A stretch of 64,000 bases of DNA from contig JAEHOE010000016.1 of NCBI GenBank assembly GCA_016858145.1, positions 1,240,001-1,304,000 of the forward strand. The letters are read 5' to 3'. Each line of letters starts with the position of its first letter. The first letter of the stretch is position 1. This stretch comes from Edaphochlamys debaryana (lineage: Eukaryota > Chlorophyta > Chlorophyceae > Chlamydomonadales). The notes below the pieces were generated by a model that worked only from the letters and a program-made list of their open reading frames with translations, searched no databases and had not been told where the DNA came from. Positions 32,701-43,600 of this stretch are shown here, in pieces. The position numbers and the translations under genes are program-made.

Positions 32701-34840
32701 GATGAGGCTTAGCTGTCCACTGATTCACAAGACGCCACCCTGGCCCTGAGTTGCGGTGCCTGGGGTGCCTGGGGTACCGGCTTGGAGACACGAAGCCATT
32801 GGCTCTTCACCTCCCACCCCACCCCCCACCAACCCCTCGCTCGCTATGCTTGTACAGGGCAAGAGGTACACGCTCCACAGCAAGGCAGAGCCGGCACCGC
32901 CCCCCTTAGCTCCCCTGACCTCGCCCCCTCCGCCCCCTCCGCCCCCCACGCCCCGCCCCCCTCCTTGCCTGCCGAATGTGTCGCTGCAGGCACAGCGGCA
33001 GCAGCACCCCCGCCAGCATGACTAACATCAGGGGGCGGCCGTCGCGCATGAGTAGCTCGGGGGCCAGGCCTGGTCCCAGGCCCTGGGGGGGAGAGGGGGA
33101 GGTGGGGCAGTAGCAGTTAGATAGCCGTCAATGGTGGTCAAGGCAAGCGGTGGTGGCAAGAGGGGCCAGGCCCCGGGGTTAATTATTGGGGGAGGTGAAG
33201 CAGACGGCAGGTGAGGCAGGCAATGGCCGCGAGAGGAGGTACGGGGCCAGCGGCCAGGCCCCGTGGTGGGCAGAGATCGAGGAAGGGGCCATGGGAGGAA
33301 GAGTCGGGCTAAGGAGGCCGAGGCGCCCTAGGTAGGATGCGGAGGAAGGGGGCGTTGGGGTGCAGACGATGTGGCGCGGATCTGCAGACGTTGGATGTAG
33401 GCAGGGCGGGCAGAGGGAGGGAGGGACGCGGACGAAGTGCCGTACGGTGTCGTACCTGCTTGGCCAGCACACGAGCCACGTCAGACAGGAAGGCCAGGCC
33501 GCCGCACATGGTGCCGTACAGCAGCAGGATGAGGGAGATCTGGCTGAACACCTGGGGTTAGGTTGAGGCGGAAGAGGGACGGAGAAGGCGTTGGAAAGAG
33601 GATGTGGGGAAGGGGCAGATACCCGAGTCCTGCCTCACACCAGCAGGTCCACGCACGGTTCGGGCCTCAGGCCATCTCTGGGCTTTCCTTTCCTTGTTTC
33701 CTCTGGGCCCTATCTGGGCCCCGCTGGGCCCCACTAGGGCCTCACCTGGGCCTTGGGCCCTCCCGCCCACCCCGCCAACTCCTCGTACGTAGAAATGCCT
33801 GACACAGGGCGCGGGAGAGGAGAGATGTATGCCAGTGATGTCAACCTCGGCGCGTGTCCCATGACACACCCTGGTGTACGTATAGCCTCGGTCTCACGAA
33901 CACTCTTGCTTAGCCGTCTACCCTCGCCGTCTTTGGTGCTGGGCGATAATACAGGGCTCGCGTCGCACTCACCCGTGTGCGCCGCCGCCCGGATCATCAT
34001 GCAGTTGGTGACGTCATTGGCTGCCGCCACAACTGCCATCGTACAGCAGCCCGCCAGAACGCCAGTTTTGGAGAAGGCGTACGGCACCGGCAGCACGGTA
34101 CTGCACGCACACACGTGGGAGCACACACGTGAGAGGTGCCCGCACGAAAGGGCATAGACCATTCCAGGAGCGCTCTGCCCTTTCCGTCCGTCAAGCGGCG
34201 ATGCCGGAGGCTCCTCTGGCCCCCGGCTACGTCATCCAACGCCGTGCCTGGTGGAAGACCCCTTCTCGTCGCTAGCCCTAGGCGTAGAGACCCTTGGCCT
34301 TGTGTAGACCCAGGACCGTGGTTCCTGCCCTCCCGCCCGCGTCCCTCGCGCCCTGCCTTGCCCCAGGTGGCACGAGGTCGGTAGGTGCCCCCATCTGGGA
34401 CCTGCTTGTGTCTTTCAGAGCCGTGCCCAACCACCTTTGAATGGCTCTGATCCCGATTCCAGTCTAGTCACTATGGTCCCTGCCCCCCAGACAGTGGCAC
34501 CTTCAATCTGGTTAGCCGTCCCGCCATTCGGCCTCGCCCCTGGCTGGTCCTGGGCAGCACGTCAGTACGGGACCTCACGTCTCCCTCCTTCCCCCCGCTC
34601 CCAGCCTTGCCTGCCCAGGATGCCCAGGGCCAGAGCCACGGTTGCAGCGTAGAAGGCTCGCCAGGGGGAGGGTGAGGGCGGCAGCGTGGGGTCCGACTCA
34701 AGCACCTCAACGGCCTCGCCTGGGCGTGGAAGTTCGGGAGGCGGCCGGGGCAGCGCTGGGGTGTTGCGCTGCGAAAGGTGGCGAAGGTCCCTGCCGCCGA
34801 CCTCCCGCCTCCGTTGCCGTCCGTGGCGCAAGAATCCCAC
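29722..34840 (-). CDS. AAAP/SLC38-like amino acid transporter (5' exon unresolved)
   Basis: Multi-pass membrane permease of the amino acid/auxin permease family, expected to move amino acids by H+ or Na+ coupling; substrate and membrane are not readable. Exons in transcript order: one ending at 34611 (start uncertain), 33973-34100, 33746-33798, 33456-33551, 32969-33082, 32463-32588, 31790-31827, 31573-31597, 31158-31319, 30778-30858, 30448-30591, 29722-30186; all joins are phase-consistent. Family features are the first-helix region ending LPVPYAFSKTG, a TYEELAG motif before the third helix, FGFYIQPMVMPLRKEMP, VGIFGAATYG, a block resembling the usual FPLMHYALR region, and about ten or eleven hydrophobic segments. 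The last exon carries an Ala/Arg-rich cytoplasmic loop and the final helices. Exons ending at 34611 and 32969 use GC donors (CAG|GCAAGG). The first traced frame is open to about 34855 but has no ATG, so a further 5' exon is needed. Confidence 0.8.
31375..31505 (-). repeat. GCCCCGTG-rich intronic array in the transporter
   Basis: More than ten spaced copies of CCCCGTG/GCCCCGT variants lie in the intron between exons 31573-31597 and 31158-31319. It resembles a degenerate minisatellite. Confidence 0.6.
32211..32355 (-). repeat. Two echoes of a transporter exon 3' edge
   Basis: The exon ending at 32463 finishes GAGCTGAGCCTGGTGGACGT before CAAG and its donor. Copies of this edge lie downstream in the intron: one starting at 32328 on the plus strand (nearly exact, offset 135) and a weaker one at 32211 (offset a further 117). 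Together with the exon they form a three-unit degenerate tandem array. Confidence 0.8.
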
Positions 34841-36114
34841 GGCGCCTGACGTGTCCTAGGACAGAACTGGGGCCCCTTCTGGGGTGTCCTAGGACGCTGG
34901 TCACATGTCCGTCATCGCTTGTCCCTCGGTCCCTCGGTCGGGAACTGTTGGGGCCGCTGCCCGCCGCTTACCTCCGTGACTTGTGCCGAGCTCCGTGCCG
35001 TTAAACGAAATGCAGTGGCTCTCGACCGGCTCGAGAATGGGTGCCGGAGCAGGCACATGGCCGCCAGCCGCGTGCATAGTTACAGGCTAACCTAGGGTTG
35101 CCCACATGAAGAATGAGGCAGTTTTGACCTCTCGCCCTGTCGCGAGGTCAGAAAGCAGAGACACCAGACGAATCGCCGCGAGCACCGCCAGCACCAGTTG
35201 CCTGCTCTTGCTGACCACCAGACACCAATCACAGGCCTCTATAGATTGACAATTGCCTGGATTAAGGATGTTCTTAGCAGGCGTGCCTGTCGGCACGTTT
35301 CGGAGGAAGCGCGGCGGCTGCGTTGTTCGTGCTTCTGCTTTGCGTGCATGCTCTGACAAGCCTGGATGCGGGTACGCCAGTGGTCACTGGGCTCGTGAAG
35401 ATGGGCACGCCGACGGGAGCGTGCCGAACGGCACATGAGCGGGCTTGATCGCCCCTCCTCGCCTCGGGGTCCCGGGATTCCCCCGTGCCCCCCTTCCTCG
35501 CGCAACTGGGCTTGCTGTGTCATAGCGGTTCACTTACTCGAAGCCAATTCCCCGTCGGCGGGAACTCTTTCATCCACCGCCGGGGTCTGGTCCGGGACGG
35601 ACGTCCTCGCTCAGACTCGGCCATCAACCGGCAAGGCGAGATTGCGGCGGGAGCACCGTGTAAAGCCCTTCTGTGGGAGCAATCTCAATGCTATGCAGAG
35701 TGCAGGTACACGAGGGCGTCCCCGGCTCCGGGCCCCAGGGGCCAGGGCTCCATACATCAGGTCAAGTGCGAAACTTGCATGTCATGGTGCCCAAGTTGTG
35801 CCCGTCGCTGCCCTCGCTCAGCAGGCTGTACCTGTTCCCTATTGAAGCGCGTGAGACGGCAGTCCGGCTGCTGTGCCGGGAGGTTGGCCTTGTCTAGGCC
35901 CTCGTTCTGTCATTGTGGGTTGACCCCATGTGCCCCCGCGCTCTGCAAAACCACCTCCAATCCTAACCAATAAATGTGTACGCCCGTACGCAGGGCTCAG
36001 GTGCCCGGGCCCAAGAAGGGGAGGGTGGAGGAGGAGGGGCGGGGGAAGTGTCAGATCAGCAGGCTACTTGGCGGGAGGGTGGGTTCAGAAGGGGGAAACG
36101 CCAAGGGGGCGGAA

Positions 36115-36945
36115 TACCGTACGACCGCTAAATATTTTCGCAGTAATAAAATATATTCGGGCGGGGTGCGAAAACGCAAAAGAAAAGGTGAGGGGGGTGC
36201 GAAAAACATTAAAGTTTGGCAAAGAAAAGCCTGAGGGGGGTGCGAAAATCTGGGGTACGTGTCAGTCCGTGTACCAGGGGAGGTTACCGTGCCGTGCTTA
36301 GCCCTGGCTCTGGCCAGGGGAGGCGGGCGGGCCCAGTTGGAGGCTAAGGAGGGCAAGACCACGGGCGCAGCTGCAGGGAGACGGGTGCAGTGTTGCTGTC
36401 TTCCCTGGGATTAGTCGGCTGAGCTGGCGGCTAATCCGCCCGGACCGGCCCTTTTAGCCGGCTGGCGGTGGCGGATTGGCACGGGTTAGTCGGCTGGCCT
36501 AGGGCGCCAGCCCAAATTTAGTCGGCTGGACCGGCGGCTAATCCCGGATTTCCTTCAGATTAGCCGGCGCCGGCCGACTGTCCAGCCGACTAACCGACCA
36601 AGATAGCAAGACTGGACGGGTGTACTGGTATGGGGGTGGCCAGGACAGGGTCTGGACTGGGCTGGGGGGTCATGCAGGCTGGGGCTGCAAAGAGTGCATG
36701 GCCGGAAGTGGCTGTCGATGGTCCACACAAGGTCTGGGCGCCTGTTGGAGAGCTTCAAGTGCTTGCTAGAGGCTGGCAGGCAGGCGCAGATGCGAAAATC
36801 TGGTCCGGGTGTGGGGGTGCGAAAATCTTTTAAGATTACCCGCAAAACCCTTTGCCCCCTGCGAAAATCTTTACAGTTTGCCGGGAAATTGCCAAGGGGG
36901 GTGCGAAAATGATTACGTGCGAAAATCTTTAGCGGTCGTACGGTA
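36115..36945. mobile_element. Non-autonomous DNA-transposon-like element with 28-bp TIRs
   Basis: The left end 36115-36142 (TACCGTACGACCGCTAAA, then TATTTTCGCA) is the reverse complement of 36918-36945 at 27 of 28 bases. The terminal TA on both sides could be a TA target duplication. Inside, the motif GGGTGCGAAAAT recurs at about 36165, 36195, 36236, 36789, 36815, 36858 and 36898 within diverged units of about 40 bp, as in subterminal repeats. No transposase is encoded. A separate palindromic element is nested at 36408-36595. Confidence 0.7.
36408..36595. mobile_element. Nested foldback array of TTAGTCGGCTG motifs
   Basis: Ends 36408-36440 and 36557-36595 are imperfect inverted repeats (TTAGTCGGCTG ... 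GGCTAATC). Internal copies of TTAGTCGGCTGG and its complement CCAGCCGACTAA near 36462-36500 and 36517-36542 give several overlapping hairpins. It is about 190 bp, non-coding, and typical in form of a miniature inverted-repeat or foldback element. Confidence 0.65.
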
Positions 36946-37423
36946 CATTGGGGGGCAACTGAGGGGGGGGCGTGCGTGGGAGAGACGGAATGGAGAGGGC
37001 GGGACGAGGAGAACGAAGAGCGCTGGATAAGGGCTTTAAGGGCGCGGCCGTGTGGAAGCTGATGGCAGCATACTGTTGTACCCGGCTTGTACCTGGTGCG
37101 CGCTACTAAGGCAGAATGTGAGCGTTGCCATTGATAAGTGACTCGCAAAAGAGAGTGGCAAGGTGCCTGTATGCCATACAGTGTCTCGGCTTGATTACAT
37201 CAAGGGCTCAAGTTCCCCTGCAGATGCCGCCAGCAGACATGCTACTCTAAGGCTAGCTACTACTCAAAAATGAAGTGCAAAGCACTACCACCTGCCAACA
37301 ACCGTTCTTCTTTTTGATGGAAAACACCTTTGCAGGTGGCCATACAACATTAATCGTCCGTGCACCACCTGGTACGGCGGGCCGCCCGTGCACACCTACC
37401 GTCCTGCCTGCAACCCGTCCTCT

Positions 37424-37428
37424 TACAT
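37424..37428 (-). terminator. Candidate poly(A) signal (TGTAA, minus strand)
   Basis: This is the first TGTAA on the minus strand downstream of the mosaic-protein stop codon at 37674, about 250 nt into the 3' UTR. A second lies at 37195-37199. Assigned by motif and position only. Confidence 0.4.
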
Positions 37429-37673
37429 CTAACCTCCTTTCTCCTCACCGAGCGCACGCACGATACTCATCCCACCCAAGCCCGCCGAGCTGCAATTACC
37501 TAGTGCAACCCGGCGCAACTAAGTAGGGTGATGAGCAAGTGCATGCGGCTAGTTATGGGGGGCCCTAACGGAGCGTGTTCCCCCGCCCGGGGGCAGCCGC
37601 CGGGGGGCGGCAGATCCCTCACTCCTTTGACCTTTGCTCCATCTAACTCCATCCCTGACTCGCTATCTATCTA

Positions 37674-40600
37674 TCAGAAAGCGCAGCAAGCCAGCTCGAT
37701 GCCGTTCAGAGCGCTGTCGTCACTGTCGCTGCCCTGGTTGGCCTCGGTGCGCACCGCCATGCCGCAGACAAACTTGCCCGAGCCGCAGCTGGCCCTGCCT
37801 TGCCAGCTGGGGGGTGGAGGGAGGGCACATTGCGTGTTAGCACTTGAACCGCAGCATGCAGATAGAGGTTGGGTGAATGCCCGCCCTGTCAAGCTGGCCC
37901 TGACTTACTAGCCGATATCAGCCCAGACGTCCTGTCCAGTGGCCGCGTTGGCCATGTCGTTGAAAGAGTAGATACCAGCGCGATCGCCCTTGTTGCAATA
38001 CAGCTCGAATCTGCACGTGTGGCACCGCACGATCGGCGTGCCGTACAGGTTAGCGCAGGCAGGACCGACATACAGCTGTTTGCAGACGACAGAGCTTATC
38101 ATGCAATGACCGCAACCCAAATATGCAGGTCCCGACTGCGCACCCGACTGCGCCGACGTCATCGTTGCCCAGAGCGTCAGAGGCGAAAATGCTGGTGGAA
38201 AAGCCAGAGCCCCGCCGCTCGTCCAGCTTGACATTAATCGCGTCCACGTACTGGCCTGTGCGTGTGTGCGGTGACACACACATGCATACACGGAAGGGTG
38301 TGCGTAACCGGGTGTGGGAGGGGCGGGGGAGATTATGGGGGACGCGGATGAGGAATGACAGGAGGTGCGTACACGGGACTGTGCCAATCAACCTTGCGGG
38401 GCACGCCTTGCTCCAAGCTTACCCGAGGGGCAGTCGAAGGTCTCAGTCTTGCCCGCCGGACTGCGCGGATACCAGTCGCCCCAAATGCCCTGCGTTCGTT
38501 CGTTAGATGTACGGCTTCATGTCAGATGATAGGCGACGAAGATTCACGCACCGCGCGCATACATCAGGCAGCAGGTCTTGATTGGAGCAGCAGGCAGGGT
38601 GCCAGTCAAGGGCCTCGGCATAAGCTACGGTGGGTGCCCGAGCACTCACCTCGGAAACGGTGATGATCTTGCCATCCTGGCACTTGAGCTTAATGCCGTT
38701 GAGCGCGGTGTCATCCTTGCTTCTGCGCGGCATGCGGTGGTGAGCTGCGATTAGGACTACCCCTTTCATCCTCATCAGCTCTGTTCCCACTACTCCCGTT
38801 GCACTCACGTGCCCTGGTACGCCTCCACCCTCATGGCATAGCCCACGACCGGCAGGTATCCGCCCTTGGCGCCGGTGCACATGACAAAGTTTTGCTGCCA
38901 GTTGCCAAAGTGGCCCTCGGTGGCCTGTGGACACACAGAAAGGGCACTACTGCGTCAACAAGTGCTGGAAGCACGAAAGCAATAATACAGTCATCAGCAG
39001 AGCTGAAAGCAGAGGGCTTTTAGTTGAGATACGTACGTACCAGGACCCCGTTCGTATAAGAACCCTCGCGGAGAGCTGCAAGCAAGAGCGAGAGTGGGCG
39101 GGAAGCGGATTCTCAGTTACCCCCTGGCACTGAGGGTCATGCACGCGTAATGAAACAAAGCGCGGGACTGAACACCTATTCCCTGCGTTTGTAGATTGCA
39201 AAAGCTGATTTGGGAGGCCGCAAGTTAGTTCGGGAGGCCATCCACAAGCAACCCACCAACGGGCGGAGGGGGGGGCTTGACCGGTGGTGGTGGCGGCGAG
39301 CCTGTCACGGACGGTGGTGAGGGACGACTGTTTTAAGCTCATTTCATTCCAGGGAAAGTTTCTACTCGGGTTCTTTCATCCTCTGGGGCACGGCAGCTAT
39401 AAATGCTGGAAACAACACTGAGCTAAGAGTAAAGAGTAAAGAAAGCGCACGCAGCATCGACACCTCTCCCTCGCCCAGATGGATTCTTCCAATGGCGTGA
39501 AGTGCTCGCCTGACTAGTGAGCACCTGACCCATTCCACACTCACTAGGCGATGGATACTTGCAGCAGGCCATTGAAATGCCGTTGAGTGCGCTGTCGTCA
39601 TTGCTGCTGCCCTGGTTGGCCTCGGTGCGCACCGCCATGCCGCACAGCCAAGTGCCAGGCTCACAAGTTGTCGTGGCCCACCTTCAAAATATAGCACACA
39701 CGCAAACGAGGGCAGGCCAGATTCAACAAACATGAAGAAGAATGCGGAAGGGGAGCGGGCTAGCTAGGAAAGACAGGTGGGTTGATCTGAGCTGGGTATG
39801 CGTAGCGCGTGGGTGTGTAGCGCGCGGTTGGACTCACGTGCCGATGCCGACCCAGACGTCCTGTCCAGTGAGCGAAGACGCCAACGTGTCGAAGTCCGTA
39901 ACCGCATAACCGCCCTTGTCGCACCACAAGTTGAGTCTGCATGCACGCACAGCACGTACGGTTATGGGCGTATAATCATGTACTTATCTATCTAGTAAGG
40001 CCGTCTGTCGTACAGCACAGCGAAGGAAAGCATGCTTGCAGCGCTAGCTCACCCGACTGCGCCCACATCATCGTTGCCCAGAGCGTCAGAGGCCAAAATG
40101 CTGGTGGAAAAGCCGGAGCCCCGCTGCTTGTCAATCTTTGCCCACACCTGGTTTGCAATCTGGCCTGCAGGCGTGCACACGGATTGATGGCAAGAAGCAT
40201 ACCGATAGATTGGAGACTTGGTTGGATGCATGGTGCGCAGAGACTCTATGTGTAAGCACATGATGTGCAAGCAAGCGGGCAAGAACAAACTCACCCTGGG
40301 GGCAGTCGTAGGTGACGCCCCTTCCCTCTGGGCTGCGTGGGTACCAGTCGCCCCACATGCCCTGCAAAGGCACACGTTCAGACATCAAGGTACTGTGCGT
40401 GGCTGACGAGCTAGACGAGCGAGGTTCATCTTCAGGACAAAAGAAAGATAGAGGGAAGCCAGCAAACAGCTAGCTATGTGAAGCCAGATCGCCTTACCTC
40501 GGAAACGGTGATGATCTTGCCATCCTGGCACTTGAGCTTAATGCCGTTGAGCGCGGTGTCATCCCGATCACTGCGCGGCAGGTGTAGCAGGTGCGTGGTG

Positions 40601-43600
40601 ATGAGCTGTATGTGGCTGGGTAGTCTAACCTGCGCTTTGCTTTCTGGCTTTTGAATTTGCGGTCCCGGTGGCCGCTATGCTTGCACTCACGTGCCCTGGT
40701 ATGCTTCCAGCCGGAAGGAGAAGCCCACGACCGGCAGGTAGCCGCCGTTTGCGCCCGCGCACATGACATAGTTCTTTTGCCAGTCGCCGAAGTGCCCCGT
40801 TGCAACCTGTGAAGGTGTGGGTGGTATGCGGGCGAGGCGCGCCATGCATTAAACTTGGCTTGATGCGAGCAGGCTGTCCTACGTACAGACCGGTACACGC
40901 AGGCACACGCACGATGCGCGCGCCCATGGGCAATGGCCATTGCCTTGCTTCAACCATTGCCCCTCTCGCAACCTACCACGAAACCCTTGACGTACGAGCC
41001 CTCGCGCAGCGCTGCGTAAAACAGGACAAAAAGACCTTTAAAGAAGGAAACAGCATGCATTACTGCGACCACCGCCACGCAACTGCCCCCTATCTAGAGT
41101 TCAACTCAGGGCCCCTGTCAGTAGGTGCGTCAATATCAGTTCTCCACGATTACATATTGAGGCTTCTGAGACTGAACTCACTGCTGCTGAAGGCGGCCGG
41201 ACACTTGTTGACCATACTTGAAGCAGTTCCGGTCTCCTCCTTGCATCCCGTCGAAGTGCGGATCGTCCAGCGCGTGGTTCCATCGTCGCAGGAAAGGTCA
41301 TTGCGACCTGAACACATCATACGTGGGCAAGCTTTTAGATGCAAGGCAGTTGCATGCGTTCGTGCTGCATGTGTGCATCCTCTTCCTGCTAACCCGCAGA
41401 GATCCTCAAGCAACTTGTGCGTGCAAAACAGCTAGCTAGCGTTGCGTCCGTCCTCCCACCATCGCCGTCGCAATCAATGTTGGAACGGAAGACAGCGCCC
41501 GTGTGAGTGCACCAGGAGGCGCTTGGACGGGAGCAGGAAGAAGCTGTGGATGGAGCAGGGAGGGGGCAGGACGAGCAGCCTGGAAGCAATGCAATCAGAC
41601 CCGAAGCACCCCTGATGAAAATGACAGCAGCCACCCATGACCCACCACCAGCAGCAGGCGGAGGAGGGCGGGACCCCGTAGACCCCGCCGGTGGCGGAGG
41701 GGGTACACGCGTCGCTGTTGGTATATATAATTGGAGAGGGGCGGGGTGGGTGGGGTGGGGTGCGTGGGGTGTAAGTAGTAGGGTCGGGCGCCGGAGCAGC
41801 AGGGGTTCCGTTCATTTCGTTCCTGGACGCAGCTAATTCGCCGCAGCCTACGGCGGCTTTCGGTACTACCGGTACCACATCAGCACCTGCTGCAAACAGC
41901 ACGCACACGTGTGCACACCTGGCAGCGGCGTGGCAAACACCTGCAGCTCGGTTATGTGGAGGTGGTACAGGTTGCTGCTCCGCGGCTCAGAGTTGAAGTT
42001 CTGAAGGCTGACCCAGCGTCCCACGGCCTTGTTGGGGTTGTTGATTGAGATAACCTGGCCGGTGAGAGCAGTGAAGTTCTGCTTCCACACTAGCTGGTTG
42101 CTCTTAAGGACCGCCCCGGCGCTGTTGATGGGAGTATCACCGATGCGCAGCTCTGCGTTCTGCAGCCGCTCGCCGAGCTCGTCAGGCCTGCAGGAAGGTG
42201 TTGTTTCAATTACTAATTAGTTGCACAGCTTCAAATGTCTCTACGCTAGTAAGAAAGACAGGGCAGCATGTATGGCTTATTACCTATTGTAGATAACCAC
42301 CAGCGCAACCGCTGCGCGCACGCCAAGGTCCACCGCAACCCTGCAGGATAGAGGCAGCAATCAGCCTACGGCTGGTACACTTTGGCCAAGACAGCAGGCG
42401 GGTTCAGCCCCTCGCTTTCCTATCACACACTAGCTCCATTCTCACCAAGGTGTGTAATCATTAGCCGCTGAGCTGATCCAGTACTTCTTAACGTCGCCGT
42501 CCACCAGCTTTGCGAGGCTGCAGTCACCGTTGCACCACGCAGGATCCGAAGCGACAGACGAGACGTAGACCTGGCGGTTCAGAGCCATGTTGGTGGTGCC
42601 TGCGTGGCGCAGTGGGTGAGCGAGCGAGAGGAACGGGTCAGCAAGGAGCTAGCGCTTGTGAATGACGGTGGTGTGGGTCCTACTAACTAATCCTGCTGAG
42701 CGCGAGCACGGGGTAGGGCGGACACGGGGTAGGGCGGACACGCTGCATGGCACTGAACGAACCCACGCACGCACCTGCACAGCACCAGCAGCCGCCGCAT
42801 CCTGGGAAGGCCGAGTTGTAACCTCGGGTCCAGGTTGCTCCACCGGCCTCACAGGACTACAATTGGAAAACCCATCCAGGTGTCGGATAAGTCGGATGAG
42901 GTGCATGCCACACGAGGTTGGTTTATGCGCCGCCAGCCCATAAACTGGACGACCAACCACAACCAGCCTACGTACCTTCTTCTGGTCCGCCTCAGAAGTG
43001 CCGGTGACGGACCCACACGTGTACGGCTCTGTGGGCGCGGCAGAGCCAGGTTAGCCACCATTATAAGGCATTCAGCATCCGGTAGATAGAAGGGCACGGG
43101 AAGTACAGCAGCCTGCGGCGGCGCTTACCGGGAGTGCAGTACTGCCAGTCACCAGTGCAGCTAGAGCCTGTCACGTAGCACCATGGGCCTTTGGGGTCGT
43201 TGTCGGGGTTCGCACAACCGTAGTATGTCTTGGACTCGGAGGTCCACGAGTCTTTGCAGCGGCAGCCTGATGATTAGGGCGGATGGTGTGCTGTGAGCAA
43301 GCAAGCTATGCTTTTTAAAACCTTGCCCACGGATGGAGATGACATGGGCGCAACAATTAGCCTCGCTCGCCAATCGATCCGGCTAATCCAGCAACACAAG
43401 GTGCTGCACTACACAAGTATATCTGCCTCCACATCCAGTGTGCGCTCTTTCTCACCCTTCCAAACTGCCGGGCAGACCGAGTCAGCCAAGGGTGTGGCCG
43501 TCTCCTCGACGCATTTCTTGCTGGACCGGATTGCCCACCGCTGTCCGTTGAGCTCGCAAGTCAAGTCCCTCAGACCTGCATGAATTCACAGCAGGAATGC

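Larger units (their letters stand above)
34841..37673. other. Spacer between transporter and mosaic-protein genes
   Basis: No confident gene. A 5' exon of the transporter may lie in the first few hundred bases. Two copies of the palindrome GTCCTAGGAC lie at 34853-34862 and 34886-34895. A short plus-strand frame at about 35690-35897 looks mildly protein-like but has no recognisable motif. The 36115-36945 region is a transposon-like element. Confidence 0.5.

Noticed and set aside
41730..41740. TATATATAA as a promoter TATA box
   Set aside because: It lies within an intron of the mosaic-protein gene with no evidence of a start site nearby.
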